64,000 nt of DNA, taken from Novipirellula artificiosorum. GTDB taxonomy: Bacteria > Planctomycetota > Planctomycetia > Pirellulales > Pirellulaceae. Position 1 is the stretch's first letter. Each line of letters begins with the position of its first letter. This document shows, one piece after another, positions 50,601 through 58,900 of the stretch. The position numbers and the translations under genes are program-made. The stretch covers positions 186,001-250,000 of the forward strand of contig NZ_SJPV01000009.1 in assembly GCF_007860135.1 (NCBI RefSeq), written 5' to 3'. The notes beneath the pieces were generated by a model. It was not told the origin of the DNA. It did not search any database and saw nothing but the letters and a program-made list of their open reading frames with translations.

Positions 50601-51654
50601 TCCACCGATTGGACGACCACTCGGCAACCAGAACCAGTGAACGAGCGAGAGTCAGTCCATCGCCTCGTCGATGTACGACATAAGCATCGCAGAGTTGTTC
50701 TCGAAGATTGTTGATGAGCCTATTGGTCACACGCAGCATTGGATTCCACCAGAAGGCAACGGCGGCTAGATGCTGCAGCAATGCCATTGCCGTGTCATGC
50801 CGGACAACGTGAGCAGCTTCGTGGGACAGAACACAGTCGAGTTCTTCGTTGTCAAGCCACGCAACTAACCCCTCGGGAATTAAGATGACCGGCCGAAAAA
50901 ATCCCATCGTCAGCGGTGCCGGAGCAAGGGTGGATTCGACGACGGACGCAGATACCTTCCATTCACTCTGAATCCGTTTTGCGGCGTCGCTTAAACGCGG
51001 ACTAGTCGACGTGCAGATGGAGTGTTTCAGCCGACGCAAAACCAGAAGGCTGCGAACAAGCCGGAATATCAAGCCTATAGAAACGATTATCCAAACCATG
51101 GCGAACGCAGATACGCTGATGGCGAGCACGCCGCCGGGCAAATCATGATTCTCCGGTCCGGCAGCACTCTTCAAGCCAGCGTCTTCTATTTTTGGCGATC
51201 GACTCTGTGATTCAAAATCGCGCTCCGGTGACACGCCCGGGTTCTGCAGACTCGACGAAATCTCCGTCGATAACGGCACTTCCTCGACGGCCCCCAAGCC
51301 CTGCGGCTGAATGCTCCCGGAATCTTCTGCGGTTCGTGAAACGACTTCACTGGCCTTAGTGAGACTCTGCGTAGCCGGTGAAATCAGCATGAAGCCCATG
51401 CCCAGGCTGTTCATGGCCGCAATTGAAAGCGGGCTAAACCCCATCATAAGTAACGCAACACACAGAATGCCGTGCCGGAGTGAATCGGCATGTCGGAGTG
51501 AATCGGCATGTCGGAGTGAATCGGCATGTCGGAGTGAATCGGCATGTCGAATCATGCGGGCTGCCGCCAGTGCGACAACGCTGATTACCAGCGATGCTGC
51601 AACCAGATTCAGAACGAGCACCCCCGAGCCAGGTGAAAGTAACAAGAACTGCAT
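47623..51654 (-). CDS. BlaR1-like M56 metallopeptidase fused to a thioredoxin domain
   Basis: A 1343-residue protein. The N-terminal membrane part (helices near 12-32, 60-95, 180-200 and about 400) carries an M56/BlaR1 peptidase with LSHEAAHVVRHD (HEAAH zinc site, near 285). Long extracytoplasmic regions include a carboxypeptidase-regulatory-like domain (GTTVSGRVVDHRGIAVENAEV, near 480). A TlpA/AhpC-type thioredoxin domain ends the protein: VVLLEFWATWCGPCQGPM, CxxC active site. In BlaR1 systems the peptidase senses a signal and leads to BlaI cleavage. It starts 9 bases after the blaI stop, so the pair is an operon. An RHADSL x4 repeat lies after helix 1. Confidence 0.9.
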   Translation of the reverse strand: MQFLLLSPGSGVLVLNLVAASLVISVVALAAARMIRHADSLRHADSLRHADSLRHADSLRHGILCVALLMMGFSPLSIAAMNSLGMGFMLISPATQSLTKASEVVSRTAEDSGSIQPQGLGAVEEVPLSTEISSSLQNPGVSPERDFESQSRSPKIEDAGLKSAAGPENHDLPGGVLAISVSAFAMVWIIVSIGLIFRLVRSLLVLRRLKHSICTSTSPRLSDAAKRIQSEWKVSASVVESTLAPAPLTMGFFRPVILIPEGLVAWLDNEELDCVLSHEAAHVVRHDTAMALLQHLAAVAFWWNPMLRVTNRLINNLREQLCDAYVVHRRGDGLTLARSLVLVAEWSSNRWSQLPLVATLLEEKGLEHRVSILTSAGPPATITMNRRSRTLLAAFVFVLGGTSLVPLMRYEALASSTDSPTQAQAPEETSVDPANADETAIGNPVQEAVNADAPNADQTTLGWPEGTTVSGRVVDHRGIAVENAEVLLLGQERIIVDADRKTWFNLERNSRKPPSTRTNSNGEFRIAREHGEADRIAVIAEDPIFWVVPRNGLKQADKIELKLPAVGTLAVHCDLPNKPSELPVMIESTSFDGVTWMSDRLRFHTSNYSLVNPGERVFEHLPPGHYAVQLYNESKTGNSRLLTDMDRQLVEVTAEKQSALRFDRNVGRPLSGRILGLENVELKYARLTIRHAGPEEVLDESGRRGRRYVAFDVLSIDPDGHFTTDPIPPGEYRASLFAVRASTPKLSTQSADFSGHTSFIVPEQSEMPKVEIVAKESARRDLSKVTDLRIRAEDEDGKPISKLQAMIHTATAGYSPWVDGDEGIVFLGGPSQYRAQIVDVLVRADGFASALTRFEGEQRNKLSRDEATITLHRGTPVQLQFQLPPGMTWPKETLPETYFDNMQERVRTMRQSVNRRSGSHPDFNILNLRDIGDGRFEFRLAEKTPLFHAAIHAPGFLQFFEAGSFTLADVKNDRIKVEVPKPASMEVIFEPGEHAITNAPFKTASISLMRQLREDSYLTVANSAFDTLEPKLAVTDLAPGNYLVDLRTQPNDERKSLPDSMINPGTYFDRKQVALSAGQSERIDFRSVPYQPNAFRGSRTAVLRIKTPDRKPAKDRNIQVNFFDGHYGSQVVFEGPVPASGDIVLSGITDKVPSFSPANRAYSVACEGKMLGSFGFGNQDTTEEFEFFLIPTDGDLAPDVKLTNLATGNEINLSRFRGKVVLLEFWATWCGPCQGPMDKLNALAAEQSTHWKDRVAIIPISIDGNRDRVHSHVQRRGWTSLDHFWTGTNERKDFEATAAREFVLSGVPEAILIGPDGRIRWRGHPLEEFSGRNLESLINDALR
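51473..51544 (-). repeat. 18-bp tandem repeat, four units
   Basis: Four direct copies of an 18-bp unit (TGTCGGAGTGAATCGGCA; the first has TGCC) encode RHADSL four times, in frame, between the first and second membrane helices of the M56 protein. Three units are identical, which indicates recent slippage or expansion. Confidence 0.9.
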
Positions 51655-51663
51655 TGTCGACTC

Positions 51664-52068
51664 CTATTGTTTTTTTGGACTACGGGTTCCTGGTCGAGAT
51701 TCAAGTAGCTGCCGCAACTTCGCAATTTCTTCCGCGTTGAGTTTGCGGGAGCCAAGCAGACTCATCACCAGTTCACTGGCTGAACCGTCGAAGAACTTGT
51801 CAACAAATTCCTCGGCCAGGCCTCGCGTGGCCTGCTTGCGGTCTTTGGACGCCATATAGCGAAACCCATCGGGGGTTTTCTCGCGTCGCAGCCAGCCACG
51901 CTTCTCAAGGCGGTCCACCTGATTAAGCACGGTTGTACGTCCAATCCCTCGCTGTGCGCCGATGGTCTGCCAAATCTCCGTCACCGTCGCTCCGCTTTTC
52001 GGAGCGTTCCAAATGACCTGAAGAATCTCATGCTGAGCCGCAGTCAGGGTTCCTTCTGGGTCCGACAT
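51664..52068 (-). CDS. blaI: BlaI/MecI-family repressor
   Basis: A 134-residue winged-helix repressor: LTAAQHEILQVIW, TVTEIWQTI, RTTVLNQVDRLEKRGWLRR and then the C-terminal dimerisation helix (AEEFVDKFFDGSASELVMSLL). Family members repress their own operon and are inactivated by the partner M56 protease. Two palindromic operators lie 26 and 52 bases upstream of its start, and the M56 gene follows 9 bases after its stop, which supports autoregulation. Confidence 0.93.
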   Translation of the reverse strand: MSDPEGTLTAAQHEILQVIWNAPKSGATVTEIWQTIGAQRGIGRTTVLNQVDRLEKRGWLRREKTPDGFRYMASKDRKQATRGLAEEFVDKFFDGSASELVMSLLGSRKLNAEEIAKLRQLLESRPGTRSPKKQ

Positions 52069-52093
52069 TTTTTTGAGTCCTGCTCATAGGTTA

Positions 52094-52133
52094 ACGACAC
52101 GTGTCGTCATTGTAGGTTAACGACACGTGTCGT
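52094..52133. promoter_or_regulatory. twin BlaI operator palindromes
   Basis: ACGACACGTGTCGT occurs at 52094-52107 and again at 52120-52133. Each is a perfect 14-bp palindrome embedded in a direct repeat that begins TAGGTTA. The centre spacing is 26 bp, and they lie directly upstream of the minus-strand blaI start at 52068, as expected for two repressor dimers overlapping the promoter. Confidence 0.85.
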
Positions 52134-52209
52134 CAACCCAGCTGCCACAGGAATCGGAAACAGAAGCTGTTGCCGGTACTGACTTACCGCCCGCTGATAT
52201 CGGATCGCA

Positions 52210-52265
52210 ACACCGAAGCGAGTTTCGGCCACTGCTTTGCGCGCACCGGCGGCCGACTTCGGATC
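52210..52265 (+). repeat. dispersed repeat pair, copy 2
   Basis: Partner of 47482-47538. It lies just upstream of the ACACCGACGCGAG / GATGCAACCGACGCGAG type motifs into which the IS4 element has inserted. Confidence 0.65.
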
Positions 52266-52375
52266 GCTGCCCCGGTCGTTAAAACGGAGCACTTAAGGTG
52301 AGGGCCGCTTCGGCGCATCGGTGCCCGGATTCTGAAGACACCGACGCGAGTTTCACCCCGACCGAACTCGCCTCG

Positions 52376-52386
52376 GTCGATGCAAC
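52376..52386 (+). repeat. IS4 target-site duplication, left
   Basis: GTCGATGCAAC directly outside the left inverted repeat; an identical 11-mer follows the right end at 53933-53943. Confidence 0.9.
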
Positions 52387-53932
52387 GAATGGCACTTAGA
52401 AATGCCGCAAGTCGTTTGCAGGAAATGACATATACAGAAAAGGCCTCGCTTGCGTAGATGGATGTAACCACACAATCCGTCAACGGCAAGGAGGCCCAAG
52501 AATGGGATATTCTAGCGAAGGTTGGTTTCGGAACCAGTTTGGATTCCTGCGGCGACAGTTTCTTCAAGACGGCGAACTGCCCTTCACAAATGTGCTTTGT
52601 GAAGACAGCGTCGCGCCAGCATTAGACGGCATTGAGTTTGCCTGGAAGGACCGCATCTACACACCGCTGATAACACTCTGGGTGTTCCTTGGTCAAGTGC
52701 TAAGCGCAGACCACTCGTGCCGTGCCGCAGTCGCTCGCTTGCTCGCGCATCGAGTGGCGCGAGGTGACAGCGCCTGTTCGGCGGAAACGGGAGCCTACTG
52801 TCAGGCACGCAAACGGCTACCCGAGAAATTCTTCTCAAGTGTAGTTCGCAACGTCGGCCGAAAGCTGGAAGCTCAAGTGCAAAAGAACTGGCTTTGGAAA
52901 GGGCATCACGTCTACATGTTTGACGGCACCACAACGCTGATGCCAGATACACCCGAGAACCAAGAAGCATACCCTCAAACATGGAACCAGAAGGCTGGCG
53001 CTGGCATGCCTCTGGCGCGAGTAGCGGCAATCATTTCATTGTCCTGCGGCGTCGTTCTCGATGTCGGTTTCGCCAAATATGCGGGTAAAAATCAAGGCGA
53101 AGTGTCGCTGCTCCACAAGTTATCGAGCATTTTTTCTGCTGGCGACGTCTTGCTTGCCGACTGCCTGATGTGCAACTGGAGAGTCCTATTTTCATTTAAA
53201 GATCGTGGTGTCGACGTCGTTACGCGACTCAACAAGGCTCACCGAAAGGCAGATTTTCGGCGTGGAAAACGCCTCGGAAAAGATGACCACATTGTTCGCT
53301 GGAAGAAACCTACCTCGATCAGGTCGATCGATTGGCCGACTTACCATACCTTCCCCGATTCGATCGTTGTTCGCGAGGCTCGCATCCACATCACGCAACC
53401 TGGCTTTCGCACTCGATCCATCGTCGTTGTCACGACGCTCTTGGATCCTGTCCAGTACCCGAAAGAGGATCTCGCATTGTTATACCGAGCTCGCTGGCAC
53501 AACGAGTTGGATCTGCGCAGTATCAAGTCCGTCATGCAAATGGACTGTCTTCGATGTAAAACGCCAGAACTTGTTCGTAAAGAAATCTGGACACACGTTC
53601 TCGCCTACAACCTTATCCGAACCATCATGGCCCAGGCCGCGAGCCGGTCTCAGTTGCTTCCACGCACGATCAGCTTCAAGGGGACGTTGCAAACACTTGA
53701 GGCGTTCCAGCCCATGCTTGCCATTCCAGGAGAAAGTAACCGACTCTGTCGGCAACGACTCTACGAACAACTGCTCACAGCGATCGTTACTCATCGTGTA
53801 GGTGATCGTCCCGACCGTATTGAGCCGAGAAGGATCAAGAGACGACACAAACACTATGTTCCACTATCAGTCCCACGCGCGGAAGCGAAACGTCAAATAC
53901 TCAAAGGACTTGCGAAAAACTAAGTGCCATTC
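52387..53932 (+). mobile_element. intact IS4-family insertion sequence (1546 bp)
   Basis: The ends are perfect 13-bp inverted repeats, GAATGGCACTTAG (52387-52399) and CTAAGTGCCATTC (53920-53932), with weaker matching further inward (GCAAGTC.TTTG). An 11-bp direct repeat flanks both ends, in the range known for IS4. One full-length transposase is inside. The element therefore looks complete and recently inserted. Confidence 0.93.
52502..53923 (+). CDS. IS4-family DDE transposase
   Basis: A 473-residue transposase. The first catalytic Asp is in MFDGTTTLMPDTP (near 140), the second in DVLLADCLMCNW (near 220). The YREK signature is YRARWHNELDLRSIK, with Glu as the third acidic residue (near 340). 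The C-terminus is basic (RRIKRRHKHYVPLS). The stop codon lies within the right inverted repeat. No frameshift is visible, so it should be active in transposition. Confidence 0.95.
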   Translation: MGYSSEGWFRNQFGFLRRQFLQDGELPFTNVLCEDSVAPALDGIEFAWKDRIYTPLITLWVFLGQVLSADHSCRAAVARLLAHRVARGDSACSAETGAYCQARKRLPEKFFSSVVRNVGRKLEAQVQKNWLWKGHHVYMFDGTTTLMPDTPENQEAYPQTWNQKAGAGMPLARVAAIISLSCGVVLDVGFAKYAGKNQGEVSLLHKLSSIFSAGDVLLADCLMCNWRVLFSFKDRGVDVVTRLNKAHRKADFRRGKRLGKDDHIVRWKKPTSIRSIDWPTYHTFPDSIVVREARIHITQPGFRTRSIVVVTTLLDPVQYPKEDLALLYRARWHNELDLRSIKSVMQMDCLRCKTPELVRKEIWTHVLAYNLIRTIMAQAASRSQLLPRTISFKGTLQTLEAFQPMLAIPGESNRLCRQRLYEQLLTAIVTHRVGDRPDRIEPRRIKRRHKHYVPLSVPRAEAKRQILKGLAKN

Positions 53933-53943
53933 GTCGATGCAAC
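53933..53943 (+). repeat. IS4 target-site duplication, right
   Basis: GTCGATGCAAC, identical to 52376-52386. Beyond it the sequence continues CGACGCGAGTT, completing the interrupted repeat motif. Confidence 0.9.
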
Positions 53944-54200
53944 CGACGCGAGTTAGAAAACTGAAATGGCAAGACTGTTAAGGCCGGTTTCGCACCATCG
54001 CCATCTTCGATATTCTCGGCCATCCGATCGCCGCTACACGCATAGACGGGGGTGACAAAATGAAATTTGATCATTCACACGATTCCTTTCTTTGCCACGA
54101 ATTCACTGATAACTGATAGCGATTTGAATCTCTCTTGTCCCCCACTGGCAAAGTAATTTGAGCAAACGCTCGCACATCAACAGCGAAGACGGACGAACCC

Positions 54201-55921
54201 ATGAAACGCATATCTGCAGTGTTGATAGTGTTGCTGGTCCTGGCCGGCCTTGAGTTGTCCCCTATCGGCGCTCAGGCTGCCGGTCATCCCCTCGAATGGG
54301 CCGGGGCCGGGCAGCTTCGCTTGATCATTCGTGTGGATGCTGAATCTGAATCTGACGAGCGGGCTGCTGGATCGAATGTTCGCAGGACCGTCGAGCGTCC
54401 GGCCGACATTGGCCTGGACCTGGCTGCTGAATTGCGGAAGCTCGGGCTGCAATAACAACCGGAACTGAGTTCCATTCAGGTGATTCGGCATGACGAAACA
54501 ACGGGAAAGCCCATGGCTTACTCGAAGTATGCTTATGGCCGCAGCCCGTTCGATCGGCCGTTTCGCTGGTACGATGACTCGATTTCGTATGAGTTCCCGG
54601 GGTTCGCGGATGCTGTTTCGCGTGCGAAGGGTCGAATCGTCCGCCGTCCGAAAACTCGTGGCGGATACTTTTTCAATGCGATTGGTGACTGGCGGAAAGG
54701 GCGACTCGCATGGATCCACACGAGCGTCCGCAACGAGTCCGCCACGTATGCGGTCTACTTCGATCTCTTGCGACGGGAAGAGGAGCCCTCGCGAATTCCT
54801 CCGCGAGGCTGGCTGGGTGACGGGCTTCCGCGTTGCGATCGCAACGGCGTGACAACAATGGGTGCCGATCACTCACGCGTCGACCTCGACGACTGGAACG
54901 GTGACGGGCTGGTCGATCTTGTCGTCGGCGAGCATTACGGCCACGTGTTCTGGTGGCCGAATGTCGGCACGAAGCAAAATCCGGAGTTTCGATTCTGCCG
55001 TTTTATGAAGAACCAGGACGGCCAGCCGCTGGATGCCGGACTCGGCGCTGCCGTGAAGGTTGTAGACTGGGACGCTGATGGCGATCTGGATTTGTTGCTC
55101 GGCGGTTACGTTACCGGCAACATGCCAATGCATGTGAAGCCTGAAGAATGCGCGCAACACGAGCAAACCTTTCTTCAGTTCTTTGACTAGGCCCGTTCGC
55201 CCGGAACAGATTCCAGGCACCGGTCGCTGACGCCCAAAGCGTTCCCGTGCGAGGGCTCCTTTCCGCATGCGCGACTGGCGACTCCTCGCGCGTTCGACTG
55301 GGATAACGACGCTGACCTTGATCTCATCGTCAGCTCCCGGATGAACGTCTACCTGTTTGAGAGCCAGGGTTCAAAGACGGCGCCACGATTCGCCGTCCAC
55401 GCGAATCCGTTGAAGGTCGAGTGGGGACTGGCTGCGTTGTCTGTCGATCACTTTTGTGACTGGAACGGGGATGGTCTCCCGGACCTCGTCAATGGATATT
55501 CGGTGCGACTGAACCATGGAGTCGGCAATCCGTATCGCTGGACGAAAGTTGAAGTCGGTGCTGCCGCGAGGAACCATGATCACGCACCGGTCAGGCGTCG
55601 GCGATGAATGGTTCTGGCCGTTTCTCGACGATTTAGATCAGGACGGCCGCGTTGACGTTCTGTTTGGCGACTGGTCGGGCCATGTCTGGTTTCACAAGAA
55701 CGATTCAACAGCGAAATCAAAGCAGTTCGACGTTGACGGATTTCGTCTAAAACTTGCTTCGGGGTCACCCATCAAAGTCGGGCCAATCAACAAGGATCCG
55801 ACTCGCGACTTCGATGCTTTGCAGGTGGCCCGCGCGGTATTAACCACCTCGGACTGTGATCGCGATGGCCAGCGAGATTTGATTGTTGTCCCCTATCAAA
55901 ACGGTTGCCGAAACAAAGCGA
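54201..55921 (+). pseudogene. decayed exported FG-GAP/VCBS-repeat protein
   Basis: It begins with a good signal peptide (MKRISAVLIVLLVLAGLELS...AQA) at 54201. The same frame continues through a TAA at 54453-54455, a long open part with FG-GAP motifs (DLDDWNGDGLVDLVVGEHYG, DWDADGDLDLLLGGYV), a TAG at 55188-55190, and more of the same (FDWDNDADLDLIVSS, DWNGDGLPDLVNGYS). Near 55558 one extra base shifts the frame, after which DLDQDGRVDVLFGDWSG and DCDRDGQRDLIVVP follow. The 3' end is lost where the convergent giant FG-GAP gene ends. Ca-binding FG-GAP repeats usually form beta-propellers on the cell surface. Confidence 0.8.
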
Positions 55922-58900
55922 TCAATCCAGGCTAAACCAATCCGTGTCGATGCCGAAGATGTCATCCTTGTGATCTTTCACACGATCACAATCAATCTCC
56001 GTATCGGCAATGAACCAGTCCGATCCGCTCCCTCCGTCCAAGTAGTCCCTTGAACCGTCGCTGGCGTTCATGCCAACGAAGTAGGCGTCACGAATGCTTG
56101 CCGCACGCAAGGTCAGGTCGTCCTGGTCATCATCGCCATCCATGTCGACATCGGTCTGGGTCCACAGGTTCATGGTGTCACAAATCGAAGCCAGTCTATT
56201 GTCGATCGGCGTTTCGCCACCGATAAGAATATCTTCGTCTCTCTGTCCCCTCAGCCTGTCGGCACCGAGGCCGCCAATCAACAGGTCGCGGCCGCTTTTT
56301 CCGTCGAGTTTGTCGTCGCCATCCCCGCCAATCAGGACGTCATGCCCCTTGCCACCTCGGAGCTTGTCGTTCCCATCACCACCAAAAATCCAGGCGTCGA
56401 CATCTAAATCGGAATGCACTTTGATGTTGTCGTTTCCATCGAGCCCGTAGACGATCACCTTGTTGATCGCCGCATCGCTACCTTTGAACTTGAACCGTCC
56501 CATGTCTTTGGGCCCATCCATCGACTTGGTTTTGATATAGACCTTAAAATCACCATCGTGAGAGCCGAACTTCACGTCAATCTTGTCATCGGATGCGGAG
56601 CCCTTCACAAGCAGTGCTTTACCGTTTCCGCCGCAGAAGCAGTCAATGATCGTGACCGAGACTTCGGCCAATGAGTTGACGGTGATTTCGACCGTGTCGG
56701 TGTCTTGCTCGCTCCCCGCGCCGCCTGTCAAGCCAGGATCAGCGCCCGTATTTCCTTGGTCATTAGTGGTGATCGTCAGCGTATCACCGCCCGTGAAGCC
56801 AACGTTCGCGAGATACGTGACGTTGTTGCCAAGCGTCGCGTTGATCGCACTGAGCGTCCCGGTAAGCACCACAATATCGCTGTTGTTGCCTACCACGCTG
56901 CTGAGACCACTTCCCGAAACCGTCAACGTGCCTTGTGCGACTGACAGGGTTGTCACCATTTCACCGAGACTCGTTTCGTCGACATCGACGTCGCTGACAC
57001 TCAGGTCACTGATAGTCAGTAGACTGATCTCGTCAGTGGTCTGTCCCGCTGGCACCGTGTGGGTCGGAGCATCATTGACGCTGGCGATATCAATCGTCAG
57101 CGTGTTGGGCGACAGATCGAGATTGTTTCCACTGCCATCGTCTTCCACCTGGAAGGTGAACGAGGTGCTGCCGTTGCCGTTGGCAGCTGGTTCGTAAGTC
57201 AGGTTCGCAATGTCAGCCACGGTCACCAAGTCGCCGGCGGATACGGCCGCGCCGCTCAGCTTCAGTGTTCCGGTTGCCGGCAGCGTGGTGATGAGGACAC
57301 CGTTGAACGCATCGGCGCCCGCGGCGGAACCGCTATCGATCGGATCGGTGAATCCGAAGTCGCTACTTGCAAAGGTGTACGTCGTATCCTCATTGGTCGC
57401 GACGTTGCCGTCGGTACCGGCCGGCGCGTCGTTGACGCTGGCGATGTTGACCGTCAGGGTGTTGGGCGACAGATCGAGATTGTTTCCACCGCCGTCATCC
57501 TGGACCTGGAAGGTGAACGACGTGCTGCCGTTGACGTTGGCGGCCGGTTCGTAGGTCAGGTTCGCAATGTCAGCCACGGTCACCAAGTCGCCGGCGGATA
57601 CGGCCGCGCCGCTCAGCTTCAGTGTTCCCGTTGCTGGCAGCGTGGTGATGAGGACCCCGTTGAACGCATCGGCGCCCGCAGTGGAACCGCTATCGATCGG
57701 ATCGGTGAATCCGAAGTCGTTGCTCGCGAAGGTGTAGGTCGTGTCCTCGCTGGTCGCGACGCTGCCATCGGTGCCGGCCGGCGCGTCGTTGACGCTGCCG
57801 ATGTTGACCGTCAGCGTGTTGGGCGACAGATCGAGATTGTTTCCACTGCCATCGTCCTCGACCTGGAAGGTGAACGACGTGCTGCCGTTGACGTTGGCGG
57901 CCGGTTCGTAGGTCAGGTTCGCAATGTCAGCCACGGTCACCAAGTCGCCTGCGGATACGGCCGCGCCGCTCAGCTTCAGTGTTCCGGATGCCGGCAGCGT
58001 GGTGATGAGGACACCGTTGAACGCATCGGCGCCCGCAGCGGAACCGCTATCGATCGGATCGGTGAATCCGAAGTCGCTGCTCGCGAACGTGTAGACCGTA
58101 TCCTCGTTGGTCGCGACGCTGCCGTCGGTGCCGGCTGGCGCGTCGTTGACGCTGGCGATATCAATCGTCAGCGTGTTGGGCGACAGATCGAGGTTATTCG
58201 CACTTCCATCGTCTTGGACCTGGAAGGTGAACGAGGTGCTGCCGTTGAGGTTGGCAACCGGCTCGTAAGTCAGGTTCGCGATGTCGGCCGCGGTTACCAA
58301 CGCGTCTGCGGCGACGGCCGTGCCACTCAGCTTTAGCGTTCCCGTTGCTGGCAGCGTGGTGATGAGGACGCCATTGAACGCATCGTCATCGAGATCGCTG
58401 AAGCCGAAGTCGTTGCTTGCGAAGGTGTAGGTCGAATCCTCGTCGGTCGTGATGCTTCCGTCGGCACCAGTGGGCGCCGTGCTGAAGTCATCATTGGCAA
58501 TCGTGCCAATGGCTGTCAAAGCGGATACCGGGATGCCCTGATTCAACCAGACTTCGTTCGGGTTATTATAGTTCGCGACGAAAGCATCCAGATCACCGTC
58601 CAGGTCCAGGTCGCCCAGGCTGACGTTGAGGCCATAAGAACTGCCAAGCTGTTGTGAAGTGACGGTATAGACCCCGGCACCATCGTTCAGCCAGACGGTA
58701 TCCGGAGTGCCACCTTGGTTGATGCGGCTTGCGAGGAAGGCGTCAAGATCGCCGTCCCCATCCAAATCACCGAGCGAGACTCCGTCGGCTCGACCCAGCA
58801 CCTGCCCCGAATCCACGAACTCGCCTTCCGTACCGTTTTGGCTTCCGCCCTGGTTAATGAACAATCGGCTATTGATTGCCACCGGGCCACCACCATCGTT

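Noticed and set aside
51473-51544. 18-bp direct repeats as a CRISPR array
   Set aside because: The copies are contiguous with no spacers and code for RHADSL in frame.
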